Below, piece after piece: positions 25,116-34,984 of a stretch of DNA of 64,000 nucleotides. Where the stretch lies: assembly GCF_007752535.1 (NCBI RefSeq), contig NZ_CP036426.1, positions 5,022,001-5,086,000 of the forward strand, read 5' to 3'. The notes under the pieces were generated by a model, which saw nothing but the letters and a program-made list of their open reading frames with translations, made no database searches and was not told the origin of the DNA. A program made the translations under genes and the position numbers. Positions within the stretch are counted from its first letter, which is position 1; the number at the start of each line of letters is the position of its first letter. The stretch comes from Tautonia plasticadhaerens (GTDB taxonomy: Bacteria; Planctomycetota; Planctomycetia; Isosphaerales; Isosphaeraceae).

Positions 25116-27866
25116 ATGTTGCGTCACCGATCCCTCCGGGATGGCCGAGGCCCGTCCCTCCTCCGACGCCTCGGGGTCGCGGCGCTGATCCTGCTCGGGG
25201 GCCGGTCGTCGGGGGCGGCCGACTCGGCCGCCCCCGACGACGACTTCGTCATGGACCATTGCTGGCGTTGCCACGACGGCGCGATCGACGAGGACCGGCT
25301 CGACCTGACGGCGCTGGCCTTCGAGCCGGACGATCCCGCCAACCTCGCCGTCTGGATCAGGGTCCACGACCGCGTGAAGGCCGGCGAGATGCCGCCACGG
25401 GGCGAGGAGCGGCCCGACCCCGCCCGGCGGGAGGCCTTCGTCGAGGGCCTGGCGCGGTCGATCGTCGCCGCGGAGCGGGCGGCCCTGGCCGGCGAGGGCC
25501 GGGCGGTCCGGCGCCGGCTGAATCGCCACGAATATGAGAATGCCCTGCGCGACCTCCTCGGGGTCCCCTGGGCCCAGGTCGCCGACCGGCTGCCCGAGGA
25601 CGGCGAGGCCCATCACTTCAACAAGAGCGGCGAGGCGCTCGACGTCTCGTACCTCCAGGTCACGCGGTTCATGGACTCGGCCGACTACGCGATGCGGCTG
25701 GCGATGGCGAGGCACGTCGAACCGGCGGCGAGGGCGACCCTCAGGCTGTACGCCCGCGACGAGCGGAGCCTGCGCAACTGGTGGCCCCGCGAGAACGGGA
25801 CCCTGCCCGACCGGCTGTCGTTCCCCGTGCTCGACGCCCACGCCCAACCGGACGTCCGCGCCGACCGCGCCCCGGCGACCAGCCCGGAGACGCGCGACCG
25901 CGAGGCGGTCGGCAAGGTCTCGAGCAGCTTCAGCGACGCCGGCGGCTACGGGTGGAACGGCTGGCGGGCGCCGGCCGCGGGGCGCTACCGGGTCCGGGTC
26001 GCCGGCTACACGATCTGGGTCGCCGGGGGCGGGGTGGCGCGCTGGTTCTTCGAGGGCCAGGGGGACGAGAAGGCGCCGGTGTATCACACTCTCCTGTGGC
26101 ACCGCCCGAACCTGGACGAGGTCTACCCCGGCCGGCGCGACGAGCCGATCGCCGTGTACGCGCAGGGGGGTGGCCAGACCCGCCCGGTCGGGGCCGTCGA
26201 CTTCACGCCGGAGCCGACGGTCGGCGAGATCGAGGTCTTCCTGCGGCCGGGCGAGTCCCTGCGGACCGACGGCTCCCGGCTCTTCCGCACGAGGGTCAGC
26301 GGCACCGACGAGCAGTACGTCAACCCCCTCGCGACCGAGGACGGCATGCCCGGCTACGCCATCCAGTGGGTCGAGGTTGACGGCCCGCTGAACGACGACC
26401 CAACCGGCGGATCGGGCTATGAACTGCTGTTCGGCCGGCTGCCGCTGATGCCCACGGAGGACCCGCGGGTGGGAGTCCCGCTGGAGCTCGTCGCGGACAC
26501 GTCGGCCGGCGAGCGACGCGGGCCGCCGGGTTTCGGCCGCGCCGCGACGCGCGAGGTGCTCCATGAGGTCCGGTCCGATGCGCCCCGGGAGGACGCCGAG
26601 CGGCTCCTGCGGGCGTTCCTGGCGCGGGCGTATCGCCGGCCGGTCGCCCAGGCCGACGTCCAGCGACTCCTGCGGCTCTTCGACGACCAGTTCGGACAGG
26701 GCTCCGGCTTCGGCCGGTCCCTGCTCTCGGCCTACACGGCCGCCCTGGCGTCGCCGGGCTTCGTGTTCGTCGACGAGGCGCCGGGCCGGCTCGACGACCA
26801 CGCCCTGGCCACGCGGCTGTCGCTGTTCCTCTGGAATTCGACCCCCGACGAGACGCTCCGAGAGCTGGCCGACCGCGGCGAGCTGGGCGGGCCCGAGGTC
26901 CTCCGCGCCCAGGTCGAGCGGCTGCTCGACTACCCGAAATCACGGCGATTCGTCGATGCGTTCACCGATTCCTGGCTCGACCTCCGCAAGATCGACGACA
27001 CGGCGCCGTCGACGACGCTCTACAACGATTACGAGCTCGACGACCCGCTGAAGCTGGCCGCGGTCGAGGAGACGCGGCTCTTCTTCGCCGAGCTGCTGCG
27101 CGCCGACCTGCCGTCGCGCAACGTCGTCGATTCGGAGTTCACCATCCTCAACGAGCGGCTCGCCGAGCATTACGGCATCCAGGACGTCTCCGGCGTCCGG
27201 TTCCGCAGGGTGACGCTGCCGGCCGACAGCCGCCGCGGGGGCGTGATGACCCAGGCCAGCGTCCTGAAGGTGACGGCCAACGGCACGACGACCTCGCCGG
27301 TGCTGCGCGGGCACTGGATCACCGAGCGGATCCTGGGCCTGGAGACGCCGCCCCCGCCGCCGACGGTCAAGGCCGTCGAGCCCGACATCCGCGGCGCCGT
27401 GACGATCCGCCAGCAGTTGGAGAAGCACCGCGCCAACGTGAGCTGCGCCTCCTGCCATCGCACGATGGACCCGCCGGGCTTCGCGTTGGAGAGCTTCGAC
27501 GTGATGGGCGGCTATCGCGAGCGGTATCGGGCGGTGTCCGCCGACGCGCCCCCGGTCCGGGGCTTCGGCTTGAACGGGCAGGCCTTCGCGTTCCATGACG
27601 CCCTGCCGGTCGACTCGGCCGGCACGCTCCCCGACGGCCGCCCGTTCCGGGACGTGCGTGAGTTCAAGGCGCTGCTCGTCGAGGATGAGAGGCCGATCGC
27701 GAGGAACCTGGCCCGGCAACTGACGATCTTTGCCACCGGCGCCCCGGTTCGGTTCTCCGATCGCGAGGAGATCGAGCGGATCCTCGACGCGGCGGAGCCC
27801 GGCCGTTACGGCGTGCGCAGCATCGTCCACGCGATCGTGCAGAGCGACCTCTTCCGCAACAAGTAG
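25116..27866 (+). CDS. DUF1592/DUF1588-type planctomycete c-type cytochrome-like protein
   Basis: The product is 916 aa. It has a short signal peptide (GVAALILLGG). A heme-binding motif CWRCH lies at residues 49-53 and a second, CASCH, at 777-781, as in the planctomycete DUF1587-1592-1588-1585 architecture. Recognisable conserved stretches include LNRHEYENALRDLLGV, FLARAYRRPV, LSLFLWNSTPDETL, RGGVMTQASVL and HRTMDPPGFALE. An inserted ~190-residue region (about 250-440) is probably a carbohydrate- or ligand-binding beta domain. Such genes are almost always paired with a DUF1552 gene, as here 12 bases downstream. The role is thought to be redox-linked and periplasmic but is not established. Confidence 0.88.
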   Translation: MLRHRSLRDGRGPSLLRRLGVAALILLGGRSSGAADSAAPDDDFVMDHCWRCHDGAIDEDRLDLTALAFEPDDPANLAVWIRVHDRVKAGEMPPRGEERPDPARREAFVEGLARSIVAAERAALAGEGRAVRRRLNRHEYENALRDLLGVPWAQVADRLPEDGEAHHFNKSGEALDVSYLQVTRFMDSADYAMRLAMARHVEPAARATLRLYARDERSLRNWWPRENGTLPDRLSFPVLDAHAQPDVRADRAPATSPETRDREAVGKVSSSFSDAGGYGWNGWRAPAAGRYRVRVAGYTIWVAGGGVARWFFEGQGDEKAPVYHTLLWHRPNLDEVYPGRRDEPIAVYAQGGGQTRPVGAVDFTPEPTVGEIEVFLRPGESLRTDGSRLFRTRVSGTDEQYVNPLATEDGMPGYAIQWVEVDGPLNDDPTGGSGYELLFGRLPLMPTEDPRVGVPLELVADTSAGERRGPPGFGRAATREVLHEVRSDAPREDAERLLRAFLARAYRRPVAQADVQRLLRLFDDQFGQGSGFGRSLLSAYTAALASPGFVFVDEAPGRLDDHALATRLSLFLWNSTPDETLRELADRGELGGPEVLRAQVERLLDYPKSRRFVDAFTDSWLDLRKIDDTAPSTTLYNDYELDDPLKLAAVEETRLFFAELLRADLPSRNVVDSEFTILNERLAEHYGIQDVSGVRFRRVTLPADSRRGGVMTQASVLKVTANGTTTSPVLRGHWITERILGLETPPPPPTVKAVEPDIRGAVTIRQQLEKHRANVSCASCHRTMDPPGFALESFDVMGGYRERYRAVSADAPPVRGFGLNGQAFAFHDALPVDSAGTLPDGRPFRDVREFKALLVEDERPIARNLARQLTIFATGAPVRFSDREEIERILDAAEPGRYGVRSIVHAIVQSDLFRNK

Positions 27867-27878
27867 GGAAGGCAGGCC

Positions 27879-29201
27879 ATGAGACCGCAATCCGGGTCGA
27901 GACTCCGGGCCCCCTTCGCGTCGCTGCGGCGGCCGATCCCGCGCCGGCGGTTCCTCCGCGGCGCGGCCGTGGCGATGGCGCTGCCCCTCCTGGAATCGAT
28001 GGCCGCACCGTTCGCGCGGGCGGCCCACGGCCCGGAGCCGCGGCGGATGTTCTGCATCTGCAACAACCTCGGCGTCCTGCCTGGGCCGTTCTTCCCCGAG
28101 GATGAGGGCGCGGGCTACACCCCGACGCCGTATCTGAAGCTCCTCGACGAGCACCGCGCCGACTTCACCGTGCTCAGCGGCGTGTCGCACCCGTTCGTCG
28201 ACGGCGGGCACCCGTCGGACGTCAGCTTCCTGACCGCGGCCCCGCACCCGGCCAGCAGCTCGTTCCGCAACTCGATCTCGCTCGATCAGGTCGTGGCCGA
28301 GCGGATCGGGACGCTCACGCGGTTCCCCTCGCTCACCCTGGCCGTCAACGGCGGCCGCAGCCTCTCGTGGACCCGCGCCGGCGTGGCGATCCCGCCGGAG
28401 GGCCGGGCGTCGGAGGTGTTCCGGCAGCTCTTCCTGCAGGGGACGCCCGCCGAGGTCGAGCGGCAGATCCGCGAGATCGACACGGGGCGGAGCATCCTCG
28501 ACGTCGTCGCCGAGCAGGCCAGGGACCTCCGGCGGGACCTCGGCGCGCGCGACCGGGCGCGCCTCGACCAGTACGAGTCCGGCGTGCGCGACCTGGAGCA
28601 CCGGCTCCAGGAGTCGCGCGGCTGGGCCGACCGGTCGAAGCCGAAGGTCGACATCCCCCCCCCGATCGACCCGGCCAGCCCGGCGCAGTACATGGCCCGG
28701 GTGCAGGTCATGTACGACCTCGCGCGCCTGGCCTTCGAGACCGACTCGACCCGGGCGATCACCCTGATGCTCAACAGCGTCGGCACGCCGGTCGTGCAGA
28801 TCGACGGCGCCACGATCACCGACAGCTACCACAACCTCTCACATCACGGGATGGCCGACTAGAAGCTGTCACAGCTCAAGGTGATCGACGAATGGCACAT
28901 GCGGCTGCTCGCCGACCTGTTCCGGTCCCTGAAGTCCGCCATGGAGGGCGGCGCGACGCTGCTGGACCGCACGATGGTCCTGTACGGCTCCAACCTCGGC
29001 GACGCCAACGCGCACTCGACGACGAACCTGCCGACGCTCCTCGCCGGCGGGGGCTTCCGGCACGGCCAGCACCTGGCCTTCGACCGCGGTCGGAATTATC
29101 CGCTGCCGAACCTCTTCGTCACGATGCTCCAGCGGTTGGGGATCGACGAGGCCCGCTTCGGACCCTCGACGGGCACGATGCGCGGATTGGAGATGCTCTG
29201 A
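27879..29201 (+). pseudogene. DUF1552 family gene split by an in-frame amber codon
   Basis: The full frame would give 440 aa. A Tat-like leader is present (PRRRFLRGAAVAMALPLLES). The frame is interrupted only by TAG at 28860-28862. The same frame continues immediately as [19 protein letters not shown] and ends normally at 29201 in GTMRGLEML. All typical DUF1552 segments are otherwise conserved ([30 protein letters not shown]). The amber probably replaced a Glu (or other) codon by one base. It is either a very recent pseudogene, a readthrough case, or a sequence error. The partner gene upstream is intact. Confidence 0.82.
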
Positions 29202-29204
29202 GCC

Positions 29205-30899
29205 ATGACGCACGCCCGAACGATCGTCCTGGCGATCCTCGGGGGCCTGGGGGCGCCCGCCGCCGCGGCCCCCGCCGATGGCCCGGTGATCATCACCTTC
29301 GACGAGGCGGAGACCGGCAGGCCGATGCCGAGCTATGAGGCTCAGGGCGTCGTGTTCGCCCCGGCGCACCCGCCGGCGAAGAGCCGCGCCGCCGGGAGGG
29401 TGATGTTCTTCCCGCACCTGAAGACGCCGCGGAAGGGCATCCTCAACGCGATGGCCGACGAGTCGATCCCGGTCGAAGCCCGCTTCCCGGAGCCGGCGAC
29501 GGGCGTCACCCTCGTCCTCTGGGGCTCGATCGGCAGCGCGGCGGTCGTCGAGGCGTACGACGCCGACGGCAACGTGGTGGACCGGGCGGCCCGGGACGCG
29601 GTGCCGACGCGGGCCGGCCCGGAGCAGCCGATCCCGAGCTTCGAGCTGACGGTCGAAGCCCCGGCGATCGCGTCCGTCCGCTTCTCGGGAGCGCCGCCGG
29701 GCGGCTACCTGGTCTGCGACGAGGTGCGCGTCACGCCGTCGGCCGACGCGGAGACGACCATCGACGGTGAGCCGACGGAGGTCGAGGCCGCGGCCGGGAC
29801 GCTGCGGGAGGCCGCCGAAGGTCGGCTCCTCGTCGGCGCCGCGGTCATGTCCCGGCGGCTCGACGACCGGGGGCTGGCGACGCTCGTCGCCGAGCAGTTC
29901 AACTGCCTCACCGGCGAGAACGAGTTCAAGCCCGCGCCCATCCACCCGCAGCCGGACCGGTTCAACTTCGAGGGCGCCGACCGGATCGTCGCCTTCGCCC
30001 AGGCCCACGACATGGAGGTGATCGGCCACACCCTCTGCTGGCACAGCCAGTCGCCGCGCTGGATGTACCAGGGCCCCGACGGCGAGCCGCTGTCGCGGGA
30101 CGAGGCGCTGCGGAACCTCGAGGGCCACATCGACGCGGTCATGGGGCACTTCAAGGGGAAGGTCGTCGGCTGGGACGTGGTCAACGAGGCGATCAGCGAC
30201 GCGGGGGACGATCACCTGCGCAACACCCTGGCGCGCCGGGCGATCGGCCACGACTACATCGTCAAGGCGTTCGAGCTGGCCCACGAGGCCGACCCCGACG
30301 CCGAGCTGTACTACAACGACTACGACAACGAGCAGCCCGAGAAGCGCGAGAAGACGCTCCGCCTGATCCGCGAGCTGAAGGCCGCCGGCGTGCGCCTCGA
30401 CGCGGTCGGGATGCAGTGCCATTTCCGGCTGGACGAGCCCGACGCGCCCGACCTGCTGGACCGGGCGATCGCGGCGTACGCGGCCGAGGGCGTGAAGGTC
30501 ATGCTCACCGAGCTCGACGTGGACGTCCTGCCGCGCCGCACCCGCGGCGCCGACGTCGTCACCCGCGAGCGGGGCGGGGCCGACCCGTATCGGGACGGCC
30601 TGCCGCCCGAGGTCGCCGAGGCCCAGGCCCGCTACTACGCCCGGATCTTCGAGGTCGTCCGGAAGCATCCCGGCGTGGTCACGCGCGTCACCTTCTGGGG
30701 CACGCACGACGGGGCGTCCTGGCTGAACTCCTTCCCGGTGCGCGGCCGCACGAATCACCCGCTGCTCTGGGACCGGGACCTCGAGCCCAAGCCCGCCTTC
30801 GAGGCCGTCCTCGAGACCCTGGCCACGCCGGGACCGGGCCCGAGCGACCCCGCGGTGCCCGGAAGCCACTCCGAGGCAGGGCTCCCTCCGCAACCCTGA
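29205..30899 (+). CDS. Secreted GH10 endo-1,4-beta-xylanase
   Basis: The product is 564 aa. It starts with a signal peptide (IVLAILGGLGAPAAAAPA). Residues ~28-185 form a beta-rich N-terminal domain (ITFDEAETGRPMPSYEAQGV, GYLVCDEVRV), probably binding. The GH10 barrel follows from about 195: FNCLTGENEFKPAPIHP, GHTLCWHSQSPRWM, GWDVVNEAI with acid/base E328, YYNDYDNE, and VMLTELDVDVL with nucleophile E436. It cuts internal xylan bonds. It starts four bases after the DUF1552 stop, so it belongs to the same transcription unit. The last ~20 residues are a disordered tail. Confidence 0.92.
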   Translation: MTHARTIVLAILGGLGAPAAAAPADGPVIITFDEAETGRPMPSYEAQGVVFAPAHPPAKSRAAGRVMFFPHLKTPRKGILNAMADESIPVEARFPEPATGVTLVLWGSIGSAAVVEAYDADGNVVDRAARDAVPTRAGPEQPIPSFELTVEAPAIASVRFSGAPPGGYLVCDEVRVTPSADAETTIDGEPTEVEAAAGTLREAAEGRLLVGAAVMSRRLDDRGLATLVAEQFNCLTGENEFKPAPIHPQPDRFNFEGADRIVAFAQAHDMEVIGHTLCWHSQSPRWMYQGPDGEPLSRDEALRNLEGHIDAVMGHFKGKVVGWDVVNEAISDAGDDHLRNTLARRAIGHDYIVKAFELAHEADPDAELYYNDYDNEQPEKREKTLRLIRELKAAGVRLDAVGMQCHFRLDEPDAPDLLDRAIAAYAAEGVKVMLTELDVDVLPRRTRGADVVTRERGGADPYRDGLPPEVAEAQARYYARIFEVVRKHPGVVTRVTFWGTHDGASWLNSFPVRGRTNHPLLWDRDLEPKPAFEAVLETLATPGPGPSDPAVPGSHSEAGLPPQP

Positions 30900-31160
30900 G
30901 GATCAGGGCAATGCGTGGGTGAAGTTAAGGGGAGTGTAACCCTGTCTCCAGCAGGCTTCGGTCCGAAACGCCGTGTACCCGCGTGCGACTCGCATCAATC
31001 CGGATAGTCGCACCAGGCGGCCCCGTGCCCCGACGGATTCTGTGGGCGCCCGGATCCGGCCGCGTCCGATCCTTATCCCTGTACTCGACGGACCGGTCCG
31101 GGGACGGACCCCGAACCGGTCGAGCGGCGGGCAAGGTGCAGCGGCGCGGAGGCCGACGCG
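30900..31160. other. Spacer before the integrase remnant, with a 19-bp repeat
   Basis: No gene is visible. Bases 30955-30973 (GCTTCGGTCCGAAACGCCG) recur exactly at 41529-41547 in the same orientation. The repeat contains a near-palindrome, TTCGGTCCGAA. Its meaning is unknown. Confidence 0.4.
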
Positions 31161-32205
31161 ATGCCGACGACCCTCAGGACGGCGGCCGAGGGCTACCTCC
31201 GCGCCAAGGCCCTCTCGCGAGTGACCCGCAACGAGTATCTCACGACCCTCCGGAAGTGGGAGGAGTGGGGCGCCGGCACGCCGATCGAGCAGCTCCAGCG
31301 TAGGGACATCAGAGTTCCTCGACCGGGTCCACGAGCAGGCCGTCAGGGACCAGGGGACCAACCCCGGCCGCACGGCCAACAAGGCCCGCGAGCACCTCCG
31401 CGCCATCCTCTCCTGGGCCTGGGAGCAGGAGCTGATCGAGGCGCTTCCCCGGTTCCCCGGGCCGAGGGACCAGCGCGACGTGGCCGGCCGCCACTACCTG
31501 ACCAAGCCCGAGATCAACGCCTTGTACTTCGCCACCTACAAGATGGAGCGGCCGCGGGGCTGGGACGGCCCGCTGCCCGTCGGCCGGTACTGGCGCGCCG
31601 CCCTGGTCGTCTTCTTCAACTACGGCGTGGACACCGGGACCGTCTGGCCGTCGACGCCGGCCCACGAGCCGATCCTCTGGCGGCACGTCATCTGGGACCG
31701 GCAGTCGCCGGACCGGCAGGCCAAGGAGCAGTCGCCATGGGGCTGGCTGTTCTACCGCCGGGTGAAGACCGGCAAGGCGTTCTACCGGCCGATGAACCGG
31801 GTCGTACACGCGCACCTGCGGGGACTCATGCCGGACGACCCGCGGCCCGACGCGCCCGTGTTCCTCGGCGGCGGGGCCCGCCCCAACGCCCGTTTCCAGT
31901 TGCTGTGCGGCCTCGCCGGCATCAAGCCGAGGTTCGACGTCGAGACCGGTAAGGAGGAGCCCTGGGAGCTGAAAGACCTGAGAAAGACCTGCGCGACCTA
32001 CCACGACGAGCACGTGCCGGAGTCGTCGGTGGAGATCCTCGGCCACTCGGTCGGCGGGATCACGTATCGCCACTACGCCCACCGGGCCCCGCTGGCCTTC
32101 CGGGCGATCATGACGCTGCCGCAGCCGTCGGCATTCTCGACCATCCTGAGGGGCAACGATGGCGAGTGCCCGTGCTGCCGGAGGCGGTTCGCCGACGCCG
32201 CCTGA
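31161..32205 (+). pseudogene. Tyrosine recombinase (phage-type integrase), frameshifted
   Basis: The start at 31161 reads a core-binding domain beginning (AAEGYLRAKALSRVTRNEYL). The frame breaks near 31311 and resumes in another frame as EFLDRVHEQAVRDQG, running to 32205. The C-terminal catalytic part shows DLRKTCATYHDEH, EILGHSVGGITYRHYAH with His and Tyr in the right places, then a Cys-rich tail (CPCCRRRF). The first catalytic box appears degenerate: where TGLRxGE is expected the sequence reads YGVDTGTVW without Arg. With one base corrected the length is normal (~345 aa). Its tail is nearly identical to bases 3-65. It was probably the integrase of an element that is no longer mobile. Confidence 0.8.
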
Positions 32206-32411
32206 CGCGGCCGACCACGCCGAAGCAGGACATACACGCCAAGCCACGATCCTCTTTTCCGGTGATGGCAGACGCAGGCCTCTGGAGTTCCCATGTCCTG
32301 GTGGAAGATCAGGAACGAACGGACGACAGGAGCGGACTCCGACGCGAGGATGGCGCCCATCGCCTCGGACGAGCAAACCGCCTGCGCCTCGTAAGCCTCC
32401 CCGATCGACGA

Positions 32412-32990
32412 TCAGGGGGATCCTTCCTGGCCGATCGTTCCTGGGGCTCCTTCGGGAGTCGGCGGGAGATCGCGAGATGCAGACTCCGCCTCCTTGTTGT
32501 CGTTCGGCTCGGGCGGGCTCGCCTCGGGGACCGGCGGCGGGGCGGGCATCATCGACGCGTCCATGTGCATGATCATTTCGAAATCTTCAGTGCGGTAGAC
32601 CCAGACGGGGTCGCGGCCGAAGACGTAGTAGGTGGCGACGACGGAATCGTCGGGCTCTGCCAGCGAGAGCCGGGCCAGGAACCGCCGGTAGCCTTCGCCC
32701 TCATAGCCGGGGGTCTCGCCGAGGATGTCGAAGCGGAGCAGCCGCTGTCCGGGAGGTTGCTGTTGCTCGACGAACATGACCGGGCGGGTCGTCGTGGTCG
32801 TCCGCTCGACCTGAGGGTCGTCCTGCCAGGAGCGCAGGGCGGACTCGACGGCCCGGAGGGCGGCCTCCGGCTCGGGCAATTCGCGTCCCCGCTCGGCACG
32901 ATGATCTGACCCGCAGGACGCGCACGAGAGGGCCGCCAGGCCGCTCAGCAGCCAGTCGATGACGGGGATTCGGCCCGAGCGTCTCCGCAT
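32412..32990 (-). CDS. Secreted lipoprotein-like protein, paralog of the one at 34985
   Basis: The product is 192 aa. The N-terminus is a lipoprotein-type leader (WLLSGLAALSCASCGSD). The core aligns with the lipoprotein at 34985-35449: GQRLLRFDILGETPGYEGEG, RFLARLSLAEPDD and YYVFGRDPVWVYRTEDFEM match GQRLASFEIIEESEAEGAV, RFTVRLSLAQPD and YHVLGTDPLMVFRDEDYQ. The C-terminal 40 residues are Pro/Glu-rich and disordered. Such small proteins often sit beside DUF1559 genes in planctomycetes. The function is unknown. It points away from the DUF1559 gene. Confidence 0.75.
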   Translation of the reverse strand: MRRRSGRIPVIDWLLSGLAALSCASCGSDHRAERGRELPEPEAALRAVESALRSWQDDPQVERTTTTTRPVMFVEQQQPPGQRLLRFDILGETPGYEGEGYRRFLARLSLAEPDDSVVATYYVFGRDPVWVYRTEDFEMIMHMDASMMPAPPPVPEASPPEPNDNKEAESASRDLPPTPEGAPGTIGQEGSP

Positions 32991-33209
32991 CGGTCAACTC
33001 CTGCACGAGCTTCGGGCGTGGACTGGCTTCGGGCAAGCCCGGTCAGGGTCCCAGGACCGATCGAGCGGACTGCCGTCCGACGATTCGGGACTGATCTCGA
33101 TTTTGCGCTGGCTGTCGTATCCCTGCCAGGGTATCTTTCATGTTGCATCCGTCTCGTTCGCCCGAGAAATCCACGCGCCCATCGGGCTGCCCCAAATCAC
33201 ATTGGCTTG

Positions 33210-33635
33210 ATGTCGCTTCTCCGCCGCCTGCCGACCTCCGGATCGCTCGTCACCGCCCTGCTGCTCGTCAGCGGGATGTGGCTGGCCCCGTCGACATCGT
33301 GGGCGAGCTGCGGTCATTACGTCACCTCGAGGCTGTACGCCGACGGTACGTTGGGGATCGGCTTCGCGGGGCTCGACGCGGTCGAGGCTCCGATCAAGAC
33401 GAGTCAGGATCCCACTTCCCCTGGGCGGCCCACCGCGCCCTGTGCCGGCCTCCGATGTTCGCAGGAGCGTCCCCTCCCCGGACCCGCGCCCCGGGTCGAG
33501 GCGCGGTCGAATCAGTGGGCGTGTCTCCACCTCCCGGCATCCAGCCTGCGGATGCCCTCCTCGCTCTTGCCCTCCGAGGACGACTGTCCACCCCCGTCCG
33601 ATCGGGCCGACCGGCTCGAACGCCCTCCCCGGTGA
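33210..33635 (+). CDS. Small Cys-containing secreted protein of the planctomycete type
   Basis: The product is about 141 aa from ATG 33210. It has a signal peptide (GSLVTALLLVSGMWLAPSTSWA) followed directly by SCGHYV. Two further Cys occur in PCAGLRCSQ. The remainder is Pro/Ser/Arg-rich and low complexity. Short secreted proteins that begin SCG and contain PC-x-GxxC are frequent in planctomycetes and uncharacterised. The C-terminal third may not be native, since it is composition-biased. Confidence 0.55.
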   Translation: MSLLRRLPTSGSLVTALLLVSGMWLAPSTSWASCGHYVTSRLYADGTLGIGFAGLDAVEAPIKTSQDPTSPGRPTAPCAGLRCSQERPLPGPAPRVEARSNQWACLHLPASSLRMPSSLLPSEDDCPPPSDRADRLERPPR

Positions 33636-33914
33636 ATCGGCGACGACCTCGATTCGAGGGGCCGCTTGCTCCCCGTCCGGACCCGCGCCTCGCCCGGAGG
33701 TTCGCGGGTGGTGCCGCGGGGTGATGGGGGCTCCGAATCGCCCACAGCAAGCCCACGACCAGGCGGTCGGGACCTGCCGCAGGCCCCGACGCTCGGTGCC
33801 GGGTGATCGCGTGATGATCCCTCGGCACGACGGCCGTGGCGCGTCTCTTCGCGTCGTCCCGTCTCCATTCCCTGGGCACAGCCCCGTTCACTTCCCGGTC
33901 GGGAGGGATTATCC
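33636..33914. other. Intergenic region upstream of the DUF1559 gene
   Basis: No reading frame with protein-like content was seen. The only clear signal is the purine-rich GGGAGGG just before the DUF1559 start at 33915, which serves as its ribosome-binding site. Confidence 0.4.
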
Positions 33915-34970
33915 ATGCGCGCACGCCGGAACGGCTTCACGCTGATCGAATTGCTCGTCGTCATCGCCATCATCGGCATCCTGATCGCCCTGCTCCTGCC
34001 CGCCGTCCAGGGGGCACGCGAGGCGGCGCGGCGGGCCCAGTGCACGAACAATCTCAAGCAGATCGGCATCTCCTGCCACAATTACGTCTCCACCTTCAAC
34101 GTCTTGCCGTTCGGCAAGGGGCCTAGCTACGACCAGCTCATCCCGGGGACCCCGTTCTATGCCCGCTGGTCCAGCCACAGCCAGTTGCTGCTCTACATCG
34201 AGCAGGGCAACCTCTTCAACAGCATCAACTTCGAGCTCGCTCCGGAGACGCCCGGCATGGCCGGGGACGTCCCGTTCATGCCGCCGTATCAGAACACGAA
34301 CCGGGCGAACGCCACCGCGTCGCGGACCCAGGTGTCGACGTTCCTCTGCCCCTCGGACGGTGGCCCGTTCGTCGACGGGTGGCCCGGGGGCAACAGCTAC
34401 CTTGGCAACATGCAGACCTGGGCGTGTGACCTGGGAGACCGCAACCCGGCGGTGGTCGCCCCGGCCGAGAAGCCGCGCGGCGTCTTCTATTATTTGAGCG
34501 GGGTGAGCCTCGCGAGCATCACGGACGGGACGAGCAACACGGCCTTCTTCAGCGAGAAGATCCGGGGGACCGGTACGAGGGACGGCGACGCTCGTTCCGA
34601 CTCCCTGATCACGGCATCGCCGACGACCCTGGACGAGACCTATCAGAACTGCACGTCCACGAACCCCCAGACGACCCCTCGCCTGACGATGGTCCAGGGC
34701 GCGAGCTGGGTGATGGGCGAGATGTGCTGCACACAGTACAACCACGTCTCGACGCCGAACACGGCCACCTGCGCGGGACTGGGCTTCGCCAACAACAGCA
34801 TGGCCAACATGCCGATGCAGGTCCCGCCCTCGAGCGATCACCCGGGCGGCGTCAACACGCTCTTCGGCGACGGGACCGTCCGGTTCGTCAAGGACGGCGT
34901 CTCGCTCCAGACCTATCGCGCCCTGGGCACGCGGAATGGCGGGGAAACCGTCTCCGCGGACTCCTATTGA
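33915..34970 (+). CDS. DUF1559 pseudopilin-like protein
   Basis: The product is 351 aa. It has a type IV prepilin N-terminus: [20 protein letters not shown] followed by [20 protein letters not shown]. Cleavage after the Gly by a prepilin peptidase is expected. The DUF1559 body follows with [42 protein letters not shown] and [17 protein letters not shown]. These proteins are hugely expanded in planctomycetes and are located in the cell envelope; their function is poorly known. The lipoprotein gene starts 15 bases later, so they form an operon. Confidence 0.93.
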   Translation: MRARRNGFTLIELLVVIAIIGILIALLLPAVQGAREAARRAQCTNNLKQIGISCHNYVSTFNVLPFGKGPSYDQLIPGTPFYARWSSHSQLLLYIEQGNLFNSINFELAPETPGMAGDVPFMPPYQNTNRANATASRTQVSTFLCPSDGGPFVDGWPGGNSYLGNMQTWACDLGDRNPAVVAPAEKPRGVFYYLSGVSLASITDGTSNTAFFSEKIRGTGTRDGDARSDSLITASPTTLDETYQNCTSTNPQTTPRLTMVQGASWVMGEMCCTQYNHVSTPNTATCAGLGFANNSMANMPMQVPPSSDHPGGVNTLFGDGTVRFVKDGVSLQTYRALGTRNGGETVSADSY

Positions 34971-34984
34971 GGAGGCGCATCCGT

